Part shown: one piece after another, positions 1-12,200 of the stretch
Position numbering within the stretch: position 1 is the first letter of the stretch
How the letters are laid out: each line of letters opens with the position of its first letter
Source of the DNA: Anthostomella pinea
Lineage: Eukaryota; Ascomycota; Sordariomycetes; Xylariales; Xylariaceae
Direction: 5' to 3'
Assembly (NCBI GenBank): GCA_963556695.1
Contig: CAUWAG010000010.1
Coordinates: forward strand, 1,488,001 to 1,552,000
Length of the DNA: 64,000 nt
Notes under the pieces: generated by a model
Databases searched by the model: none
What the model was told of the DNA's origin: nothing
What the model saw: the letters and a program-made list of their open reading frames with translations, nothing else
Position numbers and translations under genes: made by a program

Positions 1-589
1 TCCTACGTGACAAGCCCATACTTCCCAATAAGGGAAAGATCTGACCAGAGGATCCCCTTAAAGGGGCAACCTCCCGCTGTACCTATATCTCTCTCTCTTC
101 CTTTCCTCTCTAGTCTTGATATTCTCGTCAATAGAGTAATAGCTGCTTGCTGCCGGCCATGTCCCAGCTCCTCAGTACGCTCGCCGTGACAATGGTCACC
201 TGTATGGTCACCCACACCACCAGATCTCCAGGCCACCCACGTGCATTAGTCACGTGAGCGGAGCGACTGTTGATCTGCCAGCCACTAGGGCAGTGGGTAG
301 TGGGCCGGGCACACAGACCATATCCCCCACCAGAATTGGCTGGTGGTGTTGAATACACGGATGTTGATTGATGCTACTGATTGTTCTGCTCTGAGTGCAG
401 AGATTGATCATCTGTATTCTTGGTGGGTCAGATGCCCTGTGCGTCTCTGCACCACTGGAAATCTTCCGGTGTCTATCTCCGGCTCCCATTCAACAGGTGG
501 GCTCGATCTCTTCTTCCCTTCTCACCAAGAGATTTTCATACGTAGATAGTGTATACAGGGCTTTTACGTCCTCTCTCATCTTCGGAACG
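1..589. other. Intergenic, no gene seen
   Basis: Mixed-composition sequence with only short overlapping open frames in several phases and no recognisable protein motif. It ends abruptly at the AT-rich island that follows. Confidence 0.6.
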
Positions 590-1230
590 TGACGATTTTT
601 ACCTTTTTTAACTATTTATTATAGTCAAATATAGCTGCTTAACAGCCGTTACCATACTTTACGGCACCTTATATCTTATATAAAGCTTTAAACGAAGCTT
701 TATTACGTCGATATTTATATTTACTAGTTTAAATAAAATGGTTTAAGAAGGATTCTTGCGATAATTGAAATAAAAATAAGTAAAATAGCTATAAACGGCC
801 CAATTAAAATATTACTTAAAAGGAAACATTGAAACTTCTTTTAACGCGTTTAAAAAATAAATATTACGTTTATTCTAAAGTAAATAAAATTTAATAAAAG
901 GCTTAAAGATATAATTTAAATGTTAATTAAAAGATAAGATATTAGTTAGCGTGTTTAATAAGCTATAAAAACCTGGATTTTCGCCTTAAGAAGTCTTTAT
1001 TCGATAAATTAAATAATGAGGTTATTTAAAAAGATATATTAAATATTACGTAGGTTATAATAGTTATTAAAAAGGTAGTAATATATTAATAGGGTATTTA
1101 AGCCTTTTAATTTGCTATAACACTTAATAATAAATTCTTTATATAATAATAATCTATTAAATATCACCACAATATAACGTTTTTAACCATATAAACCTTA
1201 ATTACGCTGTTTGATAGATCAAGCGATTAC
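590..1230. repeat. AT-rich island, probable RIP-mutated repeat relic
   Basis: About 640 bp of strongly AT-rich sequence dense in TpA steps and short poly-A/T runs, with abrupt boundaries to ordinary GC-balanced DNA on both sides and no useful open frame in any phase. In filamentous ascomycetes this composition is the usual signature of repeat-induced point mutation acting on a transposon. The source element cannot be recognised here. The RIP interpretation is inference from base composition. Confidence 0.6.
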
Positions 1231-2757
1231 TAACCGCATTATCAAACCCGTCACTTTTAGATCATCTAAACCTTCAAGCAGCCAAGTCAACTAGAGCCGG
1301 AGTGACACATCATGAGGTATGACTAGATAAAGCAACAACGTCGGACGTTGCGTTCGTTGATAGCGATATCGTAGCTAAGTCTGGCGATGGGAGGACGAGA
1401 TGAGTTGCTGTGCGTGGGCTGTGACACTGGATAACCCCGCAGCTGCAGCTGCCCCTCAATGCTGTTGTGCTGGTACTACTGCGATAAGGGGGCGAATCGT
1501 GGAGGAGACCGAAAAGTGTAAATGCCATAGTCGTTTCGGATCTTCTACATTGATCAACAGGAAGAGTCAAACGAAGACTGGAATGATACGATCCAGCACC
1601 GTGGCCGAAGAGAAGAAGGACCAGAAAACGTACGATTGTACCCACTTGATCATTACATATCCGAACTGACAGGCAGATGTAGGATGATGTGGAATCGACA
1701 AAGGTCAAAGAAACATCCATGGGAGTTCCCGAGTTTTGACGACTAATAGATTGCGCTATCGCCGACCGAACAGGGACCCGGCAGCCACCCAGCGACGGGC
1801 AGCCCGCGGGCCATTGGGGGGAGGCGGCGTATTCCGGCGGCTTTCCCAGACGATCTTGCGCGCAAGCAGCAAAGTGACAGATCGATGCCCGCGTTTGAAG
1901 CTTGGTCCCGGAGATGCCATTGAATGGAACTGTCCTATGGACTCTGGCTGGCTGGCCGGGTCCAACGCTTCGGTGACCAGCGGCGGCTGCAAGTACAGCA
2001 ACGCCCGGTCCTCAAGGTTGTAGGTGCGTAGGGTATTGCCGAATAAGGCGCTCTCCGACCCTGTAGGAAGAAGCGAGATCGCTCATAGCTGATGATCAAC
2101 AACATACTGTACCCCAGAGGCTGGAATCGACTGATGACTGCGGGCCAGGACTCCCGAGATGTACGTACAGTTATTTGTTTTAGCTTGCGCAATTCAGGGG
2201 TCCTGTTGGTTGATGCCGTCGCTTCGTCGGTTCATCCCCAGGGAGTGAGAACCCATGACAGCATGAGTCGTGGGCTTGGGGCGAGCCCGTTCATGGCGAC
2301 CTCAAGCCATCCATGCCTTACTCCGATAGAGTACGTGTATGTATAATACTAGCAGCACTTGGCGGATAAGTATAAAGTGCGGATCAACGCCGCCTACCTA
2401 CTTCATGCCTCCTCTTCCTACCTACGTGAACCGACTCGGATAACTGCAGCGCCTCTCATCAATCTTGCCCTCCCATCCTTATCCATCTCGTCTCCCTGTG
2501 TCGTCCACGAGATAGACTCGTTGTCATACTTTTCGCTGCACCACGTCACACCAAGCTAGCCCCTTATTGAGTGACACCGGGACGCTCACGTTGACTGTCC
2601 CTGTGAAGAGAGGGCTTGGCTGATAAGGGAAACACACTACATATACGAGCGCCGTAGTCTTCGCCGCGCAAACGCCCTCGATAAACTCTCCCTCCCCGAC
2701 TCTAACTTACCATCCCTTTCTAATCTTCACCCGCCACTCACTACCAACACCACAAAT
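1231..2757. other. Intergenic and uricase upstream region
   Basis: No convincing coding frame; the short ORFs overlap each other on both strands and resemble no family I know. The last 150 bases are pyrimidine-rich and lead to the uricase start, as in a fungal 5-prime UTR. Confidence 0.5.
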
Positions 2758-3765
2758 ATGGCCAGACTCTCCTCAGCGCGCTACGGCAAGGACAACGTCC
2801 GCGTCTACAAGGTGGACCGGGACGAGGCGAGCGGCACGCACACGGTGACGGAGATGACAGTGTGCGTCTTATTAGAAGGCGCCATCGACGCCTCGTACAC
2901 GGACGCCGACAATGGGCCCGTCGTCGCCACCGACAGCATGAAGAACACCATCTACATCAAGGCCAAGGAGCACCCGGTGAACCCGCCCGAGCTGTACGCC
3001 GCGATACTGGGGCAGCACTTCCTGGACACGTACGCGCACGTCAGCGTCGCCAATGTCGACGTGAAAGCCAAGCGCTGGACGCGCATGGTCATCGACGGCA
3101 AGCCGCACCCGCACAGCTTCTACCGCGACGGCGAGGACACGCGCAACGTGACGGCGCGCGTATCCCGGGACGCCGGACGCGAGATCGAGATTAGTTCTGG
3201 TGTGGCGGGCCTGCTCGTGCTCAAGAGCACCGGGTCGCAGTTCCACGGCTTCGTGCGCGACGAATTCACCACGCTGCCCGAGACCTGGGACCGCATCCTG
3301 TCGACCGACGTCGACGCCACGTGGCGGTGGAAGCCGTTCCCGTCGCTGCAGGCCCTGCGGGACAGCGTCGACGTGTTCGACAAGGCGTGGGACGACGCGC
3401 GCGCCATCACCATGAAGACGTTCGCCGAGGAGGACAGCCCTAGCGTCCAGAACACCATGTACAAGATGTGCGAGAAGATCCTCGACGCCGCGCCCGCGAC
3501 TGAGAGCGTGAGCTACGCGCTGCCTAACAAGCACTACTTTGAGATCGGTGAGTCCCTTTCTCTTCTTCTTCTTCTGCTCCTCCCTTGTCCACTGATGGAT
3601 GACGTCCCGACTTATGAGTCCACTACTGGGAACGCATGCTAATTCTCGTTATATCTAGATCTCTCCTGGCACAAGGGCACCAAGAACACCGGCAAGGACG
3701 CCGAGGTCTACGCGCCGCAGTCCGGACCCAACGGTCTCATCAAGTGCGAGGTCTCGCGATCTTAG
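2758..3765 (+). CDS. Uricase (urate oxidase)
   Basis: Two exons, 2758-3547 and 3659-3765, joined across a GT-AG intron of 111 nt, give 298 residues, close to the roughly 300 residues of fungal uricases. The sequence matches the family throughout: it opens with SSARYGKDNVRVYKV, contains VATDSMKNTIY (active-site Thr-Asp), and ends in the conserved YAPQSGPNGLIKCEV region. The enzyme oxidises urate to 5-hydroxyisourate with O2, without cofactor, in purine catabolism, normally inside peroxisomes. One oddity: the reading frame stops at S-R-S, whereas fungal homologues continue a few residues to a C-terminal S-K-L peroxisomal signal. Splice phase is confirmed by YFEI joining DLSWHKG. The identity is secure; peroxisomal targeting is uncertain. 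Confidence 0.95.
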
Positions 3766-4340
3766 GCAGACTCTGGCTGCATCTTTTATCCTCTTAACGT
3801 GTATCATGACTCGGCGTATGCGTGATTTGGCTCTTGGTCATACATTCTGCATTTTCTTTTATTCTCTTCCGGTATGGTAATGGCTGGGGGCTGGCTACTC
3901 GGATCTGGGGGGATATCAACGTCTGCATGCCTACAAACCAGGAATCCTAGTACCTACCGCCTAATGCCCATCAGTAGATACCAGATCAATTGAACATTAT
4001 TGTGCTGATTTTCTTTCGATTGGGTGTTGTGATTATGTTTTTGTAATGCTGGATAACCAACTCGGCTTATCACACAGCCTCGTCTCTATCAAGTGAGGCT
4101 CTGCTGGAGGGGTTCTGGATTGTCTGCCTGATTACAACGCTGACGTTTTGATTGTTTGTCAGCCGGTGTCATGAGAGGCTTCCTTATATGCATACATATT
4201 GTAGTACAAAGCAGATATACAGAGCCGTGCTGCTTCCCCCTCCACAGCATCAGCAGGTCTTGCCCAGGTCGTCTCTTACGACTGGACGCTGTCCCTAACC
4301 ACAACCAAGTCTATGTCTCCCACTCCTTCGTATCGTCTCG
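3766..4340. other. Intergenic between convergent uricase and uL13m genes
   Basis: Holds the 3-prime regions of two convergent genes. No other gene is visible. Confidence 0.6.
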
Positions 4341-4966
4341 TTATAACCTCTGCATATCCGCCTGCCGTATCGCCTTGACGGCCTCCTCCCAGCCCGCCTT
4401 GCCGACCTCGACGCCGCCGAACCGGACCAGATTCTGCCTGTAGGGGTGGGCCTCGCCCTCGAAGGCCTTGAGGCGGGCGAGGCGCTTGTCGCGCAGGCGG
4501 TTCTTGGGCAGCATGCCGCTGACGGCCTTGCGCAGGACCTCGGCGCCGCCGTGCTTGGCCATCAGCACGTCCATGGTGACGCTGCGCAGCGAGCCCGGCT
4601 TGGTGTTGTGCCGGTAGTACGTCTTCTGCCACTTCTTGTTGCCCGTCACGTGCAGCGCCGCGCAGTCTGTTACTACTACGTAGTCGCCGCAGTCCGTCGA
4701 CGGGTCCCAGATCGGCTTGTGCTTGCCCATGAGGATCACGGCGATGCGCGACGCCAGACGGCCCAGCGAGGGGGGGGTGATGCCCGGCTGTGTCGAGAGC
4801 GTAGGATGTGGTGCCGAGGCCGAGACGTGGTGCCAGGTGCGCGAGTAGGCTAGTTTCGTCTGCGGATGAGGGAGTCATGGTCAACGTTTCTGCCGGTTGC
4901 GTCTAGGTCGACTGGGAGAGCGTGAAGAGGAGGGAGCTAGCTTACCAGTCCGATTGTCTGTGACAT
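4341..4966 (-). CDS. Mitochondrial large-subunit ribosomal protein uL13m
   Basis: Minus strand, a tiny first exon 4946-4966 encoding MSQTIGL, an 86-nt intron (4860-4945), then exon 4341-4859; 179 residues. The start is chosen because yeast MRPL23 also begins MSQ-x-IG followed by L-A-[FY]-x-R-x-WHH, and the second exon here reads LAYSRTWHHV. Other L13 hallmarks are LGRLASRIAVILMGKHKP, DCGDYVVV, and MLPKNRLRDKRL. The protein is part of the mitochondrial 54S large subunit. A shorter ATG inside the second exon would lose the conserved N-terminus, so the spliced start is preferred. The gene converges on uricase. Confidence 0.93.
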
Positions 4967-5564
4967 GTTGGCGGCTCTCGAGGGAGCTATCCCCTCGCGT
5001 TCAACCCAATCAGCTCTCCGTAACAAGTAGATCGCGCACTCGTGCCCTCAGGATGTGTGCGGAAGACGAATGGCACCCTGTGTCGATGTTGCGTGGTGGA
5101 TTTGGTGATTTCGAGCTCTGGAGGTTTCCCGTTTCGATGCCAAGAACCGACAGCAGAATTCAGGTCCCTGAGATGTCACGTGGACTGCTGATTGCTGCAG
5201 GGGAGCGTTATCGATAACACCCGCAGCAGATGTAATCGCCGAGCGCCGAGGTCGCTGACCCGCTAGAGGCCATCGCCGCCACGCTGCTGGGATTTGGGTG
5301 CGGCGATTTCAAAGCAGCTTCCAATCAGGTGGGTAACAAATCATGTAAGTGAAGTTCGCATGTCATTTCGAGCATGAGTCTCTTCACGATTTCGCCTCTT
5401 CAAGTCTTATGATGCGGAGATACTTACACGGTATCTCATTTCGCACCTTCGCCACAACTACCGGCTGTATTTCTCTTGGACTCATCACTGCGTCGTATTT
5501 CCACAGGTTACACCAAGAGAAACGCCAAAGTCGTCTCAGCAGTGTACCTGCCACCCCCGACATC
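4967..5564. other. Intergenic between uL13m and CCS1, with possible CCS1 N-terminal extension
   Basis: Divergent promoter region for uL13m (minus) and CCS1 (plus). From the ATG at 5412 an open frame of 51 codons runs in phase into the CCS1 start at 5565; it is arginine-rich then hydrophobic and is discussed as a finding. Confidence 0.5.
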
Positions 5565-6899
5565 ATGACGGTGCAAAATAAAGTCAAGACTCCTTTCCAG
5601 GTTCGTATGCTTCTTGGTTTACATTTCAGGACTTTGCGCATCATATGCGCTCTCTTCCGATCTAAGCCGATGTGGTCGAATGCCACAAGTTCAGACGACC
5701 AGAGGAGCAAGAAGGCTGATGAAACATTAAACAAATGGACCAGACGCTATTCGCTGTACACATGACATGCGACCACTGTGTCAAGTCCGTTTCAGACTCG
5801 TTGTACGGCCTTGAGGGGATCACCAAGGTTGATGCCAACCTAAAGGACCAGCTCGTCGCGGTCGAGGGGACCGGTAAGACGACACCGCCCATCCTTTCCA
5901 TGCACGGAAGACAGCTATGTCATATCATCGTAGAGGTCGCATCATCTGATCCAGGAGTCTGGGGCTGACATTACTTGGAACATCGACAGCTGCACCGTCC
6001 GCCATCGTCAGCGCCATCGAGGCGACAGGCCGGGACGCCATCCTGCGTGGATCGGGAGCATCAAACAGTGAGTGACGGGCTCCATTTCCTATTGTGAACC
6101 GCTCTATTTCAATCAGCCTATCATAGCACAGACAGCAGCACGATGTTCTCCCGCTTTGACGGCCTCCTGTCTGATCTTGCTTCTTCTCGCATTCTTCATC
6201 TCAAGCAGAGCCCATAGCTGCAGCCTAAGCGCGGCAGACCCCGCTGAATACCTCCAATCCCGAAAGGAAGAACATAGTTGGTTCTTTCAGCTGGCTGACG
6301 TGGATCCTTCTCGGTAACGAGCATCAGGCGCAGCCGTGTGTATCTTCGAGACATATCACCGCAATGACCGCGGTGGCGAGGCGCTGGTGCCCGCCTCAGC
6401 CCCCGAGGCGTTGACGGAAGGATCGAGTGTTAGCGATAGAGAGGTCAGGGGCTTGGCCCGCATGGTTCAGGTGGCCCCCTCGACCACGTTGGTGGACTTG
6501 ACGGTCCGCGGGGTCGCACCAGGCGTGTACGCCGCCAGCATACGCGAGTTCGGCGACCTCAAGTACGGCGCGAGCTCCACCGGTCCCGTGTGGGCTGGAG
6601 CTGGCGGCAGCGGCACGACGCAGCCCCGGGGCGTGCTCGGGTCTGTGGAGATTGGGAAGGATGGGCGGGGAGCGGTCTTTCTGGATCACGCCGTCCAGGT
6701 CTGGGAGCTCATTGGACATGCGATGGTCGTCACGAAACAGGAGGAAGGGGAGGGGGGACTCAAAAACGACGAGAACACTGTTGTTGGGGTCATTGCGAGG
6801 AGTGCCGGCATGTGGGATAATGACAAGACTGTGTGCTCCTGCACGGGGAAGACGCTGTGGGAGGAGAGGAAAGATGAGGTGCAGAAGGGTATGATTTGA
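5565..6899 (+). CDS. Copper chaperone for superoxide dismutase (CCS)
   Basis: Four exons, 5565-5600, 5744-5873, 5990-6067 and 6328-6899, give 271 residues. Domain 1 is an HMA-like fold with the copper site M-T-C-D-H-C near residue 20 and the family end block GRDAILRGSGASN. Domain 2 is the SOD-like part, with AAVCIFE opening it and TTLVDLTVRG, GDLKYGASSTGPVW, GRGAVFLDHAVQVWELIGHAMVV following. The C-terminus has the expected C-x-C (VCSC) before GKTLWEER. CCS loads copper into and oxidises Cu/Zn-SOD in the cytosol and the mitochondrial intermembrane space. The donor of intron 1 is GTTCGT, and intron 3 is long (260 nt). Phase at every junction matches the family alignment. Usual fungal length is about 250 residues. 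Confidence 0.93.
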
Positions 6900-7648
6900 A
6901 CATACGTGATCGATTTCTGATATATATCTACCCAGAATTGATTGTCGGATGAGTATAAACCACACAACATCTCCAATGTTGCATATCTGAGCCTGGGTTA
7001 CACTCTGAACCCTCTCTTGAATGTACAGACAGTACCCAGGGGCAAGTAGTCGATGTTGGAATTGGTTCCGCTAATTGAGATACTTCAAATTCCACTTCAT
7101 GCTCTCTTACGTTCATTTATCTTTGAATGATATTTCTATGCAGGGTATATGTGGAGTCGACCTGACAGGCAGAGAAAGCGCAGATAACCTTCCATAGCCC
7201 AATTAGCCACCCCCACCAAATTCTTCCGGGAGTATGCTTCACTCTCCATTTCTCATTACAGTAATCCATTCTGCATTTCAATCGCACTCTTTTGATGTTC
7301 TTGAATTGATTAATCTACGTCGGGATCATGGGTACTCGGCCAGGCGAAACTCGCGACCCGCCTGCCTGATTGATGCCGGGCTGGCAGGAAGCCTAACACG
7401 ATGCACAAGTAAAGCTGCTGGCCAGGTCCAAGGCTGATTGCAAGGCAGTCTTAGACTATAGCTCGAGGCTCCGTCAACGTGGTGTTCAGTACACATCGAA
7501 GTTCTTCAGACAAGTTTCTGCTTTCGTCTTTTTGTCCTTTCATCCTTAAGCGGTTTGCCTATGCTCCTCTGGCGATATTCAAGACAAGTCGACAATTCGC
7601 CAATGATATCCATATTCCTTCAATTTGACTTGAAGCGTGAATAGAGCC
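6900..7648. other. Intergenic, no gene seen
   Basis: 3-prime region of CCS1 and upstream region of the following membrane-protein gene. No coding frame is supported. Confidence 0.6.
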
Positions 7649-9265
7649 ATGCCAGCCTTGTCGAGGTCGCAACCGACCCCGCTCACTCATCGAGATGCTG
7701 TCCCGGATGGTGATGCCAGTACCATCGTGGAAGTCATCTGCGCCTGGCCGGTATCGGGTCAGTACGGACCAGGCTCCAGAGTGCTGTGAGTCGTCTTCCT
7801 TACCAATGGTGCCGAACCGAATTTCTAATGTGACACCTACTACCCAGGTACTACGTCCTCATAGCGGTCTGCATCTTCGCCGGAAAATGGCCTCACTTCA
7901 GGAACGAAACCGTAGCAAATGGGGGTCTAGTCTTCCCAGCGGTCGCCGCGCTCCACGGCATCGTCCTAGCGGCGGTACATGTCGGTGGTGCTGTCGATAT
8001 GGATATCTACGGAGCCTTTCAGCTGTGCGCCATGGGGATGTTGGCCGCTCCCATCACAGTCAGGCTGTCGCACACTTATTATGCTATCGTCTTCCTGTGG
8101 ACAGCTATCATGCTTTCGGGTAATACCCCACCCTACGACAACGACGTTCACGTAGGCTAATTCTTTTTTGCAAGGTCTACTAGGCCTGGCGGTCGAGTTC
8201 TACCGCGTGGGTGCGTTCTGAATGCATGGTCGAGCCGGGCGGGTTTCCCTATGGAGAGGCCACATGTAATATGACTTGCACCGTCGAAGAAGGCCCCTAT
8301 TCCCCCATACGAGGAGGCTCGGCGAACAACATCTACGTGATACCAATGCCGGACAGGCTAAATTTCGGAACGGTACTTCTTCTTACGGCGGCATGCTGCA
8401 TTCCCGCCATCATCTCTCTGATGATATTGTGGACGAGAATCCGCGAGGCGAATTGGCGCACGCGGTTCGGAGTCAGCGGAAACGACGACGAACCCATTTC
8501 AGGCACAAACGGTGCTACTGTGGGACGAATGAGGAGATCTGACAACCTCATCAGATTTCTTTTGGGTCTCATGCATACTCCGCTAACGGCTGCAGCATCG
8601 TTGGCCATACTTATCGTCGGCGAGAGGAACTTCTTTAGCCCCCAAGTGGCGTACCAGACTGAACCCATCGCCAATATTGGTAAGCACGAAATTCGCTGCC
8701 CACCCACTCGGAATGCGACGATGGCTGAAGCTCCTCACCAGGTCAATGGGCACCCATCGTTGGCACAGCCCTCGCCGGACTTGCGGGCCTGTACATTGTT
8801 CTTGTGTACGAGCGGAATCCTGTTGACGAAACAGATGCCAGTAGCGAAACAGATGCCAGTAGCGAAACAGCTGCCAGTATCTTGAAAGACCCAGAACTCC
8901 CTGAGGAAAGACGCGAGTCGTCAAACATGGAAATGACCACAATGCCGCCTATGGGTAATGACTTCGCCGAGAACGGCCCAGGGCAGTTTGGTCGAGCGAG
9001 GAACTCGGGAACCCGATTACTGCAGTTATCTCATGGGTCGTCATCATCTCCGTCGAGGATGCCGCTTCGAAGGCAACGCGCCGCCTCTTTGCCAACCAAA
9101 GAAATATCGTTCGAGATTCATGGATATCATCGTTCCCTGGATGCAAGCCGCGCCGTTCATGGAGCCGACCCAGACTCCCACGGGGGGGGGAGGATTCCTA
9201 TCGAGCAGTATTCCAAGTTGAACGACTTCACGACAGTCCGTATAGCACGAGACACACTCTCTTGA
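7649..9265 (+). CDS. Multi-pass integral membrane protein, fungal, function unknown
   Basis: Model: exons 7649-7785, 7848-8119, 8175-8210, 8290-8679, 8742-9265, about 452 residues. Hydrophobic segments include YYVLIAVCIFAG, LVFPAVAALHGIVLAAVHV, GMLAAPITVRLSHTYYAIVF, LLLTAACCIPAIISLMILW, and WAPIVGTALAGLAGLYIVLV. Charged loops separate them and a long hydrophilic tail follows, so at least five to six membrane spans are likely. Asn-Ile-Tyr-Val-Ile-Pro precedes the fourth span. The family is one I recall only as conserved hypothetical in filamentous fungi; no function is claimed. The join at 8204-8290 is doubtful: either a 79-nt intron is removed or the exon continues into a Cys-containing loop (GEATCNMTCTVEEGPYSP) after a one-base frameshift. 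The tail contains an 18-bp tandem repeat. Confidence 0.7.
8828..8879 (+). repeat. 18-bp tandem repeat, about three copies, inside the membrane protein tail
   Basis: Three near-identical 18-bp units encode Glu-Thr-Asp-Ala-Ser-Ser (last copy Glu-Thr-Ala-Ala-Ser). The period is a multiple of three, so copy-number change keeps the frame. Confidence 0.85.
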
Positions 9266-12200
9266 GTCATCCAGATCGCTAGAGATTGCTGTTGTTTATC
9301 ATTGATTATGAAGAGGCCTTTTGTATTGTCTTATGCGGCGGCTGCTCAGCTGTTTCGGTAGGTAGAGTCCGTGGCAGCACCGCTAAGTTGATACCCCATC
9401 CGTTTCTCCTCCCGAGTCTCGAGCCTCGGCAGTTGCCTGTTGGAAACACTCGAGTGACTCCCGCGTTTGCAAGAAGAAAAGGGCAGGCAATAAGCTCAAG
9501 ATGCTATTCCATGGCTACTAGTATTGTCAGCGCAATTTCGGATCAGGGTACCATGCCGTGATTCCGAGCGAAATATGCTTGTTTAATGCCACCCAGCAAA
9601 ATCCCAATCGGGTTGTGTTGATGCGACGATACGTCGACGGACTCGACACTCAACCTCGGCGCGATCCGTTTGCTCTTCTTGACAGATCGGAAGTAATCAT
9701 CCGATAGACCCTCACAGATCAGGCCATTCCGATCCCGAAGAACAGAACATGGACCTACTTTAACCTTATCGCCCCGGAGCTAGGGTCTGTGAGGTGTGTC
9801 CCTCGGCGTCGTGCGATGGCCATCAGCAGAATGGCACCACGCCCAGTTTCCCACCACGCCATTTTCGTTTCCTCGTCAGATCATTTCAGGCCGCGCGCCA
9901 AATGGTCGCTGCTCGGCTCTTATTTCGACGTACCACTCTTCGGGAATTGGCCTCCCAAGAAGCGTACCTAGCCAAGCTTTTGTTCTCTCTATTTGGCAGA
10001 CTCGAAGAACTCGTGGAGTCGTGGGCACCGTATCGAGGAGGCCAAGCAACGGCCAAGCTTTGGGTTCTAACTTCTGGGGCCCTGGCCCAACTGGCAACGA
10101 CCACAGTTCTTGATGACCTGGGGTGTCGGGGCGCGTCATTGCCAGAAGTCGACAGGGCGTTAAGCTTAATTCTTACCCATTTTACTCATTAGGAACTCCA
10201 ACTTGAGGCAGCACTTGTCGGAGGCCAAGACGTCCCACTTAGTGGTGACCGAGATCAAACATTAGACGAGACCCGACCGCGGGGTTTGCCGGAGAATTGT
10301 TGAGACGACGTGATAGGCAACCTTTCCACCACTTCATTCAATCAAGCAGTGGAATATGGGGAGGACCCTTCTTCTGGCAAGACACGAGATAGAAGCTTTG
10401 GAAGAAGCCCCAACTGCCGAGTCCTGCCCTGTACAGGCTCCACACAAGCGCATTGAATGAGACGCATGCGTTTTAGGCCCTGCCTACCTTACCTACGGCC
10501 CTGTCGGGCAGACAGGCAGGATCACGACCTAGGTAGATGATGAATCAACGATTTACCACGGCCCGCGAGCGAAGGATCGATAGCCTAGAAGAAGCCCCTG
10601 GACGTCAGAAGTCTATCGAAGGCACTGCCGGCATGACGATGCATCCTGCGAGACCCTGACATATCAAGGCGTGCTAGGGTATGCGAAAGACTTCCTCAGG
10701 ATCCTCCAAAGTTTCGATTTGCGCCTCTCGAAACGCTGTCTTGAGGTGTGCATGATGAGGCCGGCTTCTGAAAAGGATTTGGCTTGCGGAGTGTTGATAG
10801 TTTGCAATCAAACTTTCGGAGGAACGGGGGATCCTCTTCATGCGTGGCCTGGATGTGTGGTGTTATTACTAACTTATTAGCCCAGGTCCCTTGTCAACAA
10901 CGATACTCCAGATCTTGAAGAGTTGACGGTTCAAGGAAAGAAGAGTCGATCGTGGTCGAAGCACGTGGTGACTGGGCTACTCTTGGGCACGGGAATTCCC
11001 AAACGGCCTGAAGTCCAAGCGAGTTTCGCAAGCGACGGGACCTGACGTGGGATTAAGCTCCCGTGTGGGACTTATTCGCAAGATCCCAGCGGGCTACTTG
11101 TGCTGGGTGTTTGCCTGCTGTTCTCAAGAGATCGTGCGTCGTGCGTCGTGCATTGCGCATCCTGCCTGTTCATGATCTCCGCTGAAGAATGCAGGAACCG
11201 TATATGGGATGCGAAACATGGCGTGCCTCATCAGATGACGGTTGACCTATGTTGAACACCTTGGAAACCCACTTACAGAAGCATCACGCCGACTTCTAGA
11301 AGTCCTTCACATCCTGTCAATAATCCAGTCTACCTGTCGCATGCATGCCTTGGCTACGTAGGTAGGTAGGTAAATCCCTGCGTATCGTCGGTCTCTTCAA
11401 GTCTTAAGCGCCGACAAGCCCGGGAGCTCGTGTGACTCGGCAACCCTCATCATCGTCAAGTACCTAACTGACGAATGATCACTAAGAAGATTGAGAAACC
11501 CGTTAGAAGTCAGCCAAGCCAAGGCATCGCATCTCATCAGACGAACGAGCTTGAGAGCCAGACCACGTTGTTGCGTTGTTGCCATGTTTTTTTGGAGCCT
11601 CCTCTGCCTGCTGGATCTCTCCGACATATGCACGCCCTAATGTCGAGGATGCAGGATGCATCTATCTACCTCTCGTCGTACATCCACCCGGCTTGCAAGC
11701 CTCTTTCTCATATGTGTTGGTGTGTCGTGATCAGATGAATCATTGGGTTCAAGTTACAACTCCATAACTTACAGCCAAGTTTTACGCGCCCTTGGAAACG
11801 CCTGGCGTCCGAGGCCGCGGCGTCGAGCCGAGACGTCTTGTCCAATCATGGCCCATGCGCCCACACCTGGAACGCTTGATGCTTGAGGAAAGACAGGGCT
11901 TGATTCGTAACAGTTCCAAGTCGCATCTCGAAAAGAGCAAGATTGCCAACATGAGCCACCCGCCGACTCGCCGTGGTGTACGACTACTATGTTACATGGC
12001 ATCATTTGCTGTCGTCGCCATTTGAGTCCAGTGGCGTTGTGCTGGTCAGCTGGAGCCCGCGAGGCCCCGGACTATCGCAGCTGGAGGTCACGGGGCAATC
12101 GCTCAACCAAATAACTACGCTGCGATCCGCTTGTTGTAGGCCAATGTGCCGACTCAATTCGGGATCGCAGAATGGCATTGGACAATCCACTACTACCCAA

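Noticed and set aside
2872..3534. 220-codon minus-strand frame opposite uricase
   Set aside because: Antisense shadow of the GC-rich uricase exon; Val/Arg/Leu-rich composition is typical of such shadows.
9789..10192. Overlapping frames of 60-132 codons on both strands
   Set aside because: At least five frames are open together with no family resemblance; probably chance in GC-balanced DNA, though a decayed transposon cannot be excluded.
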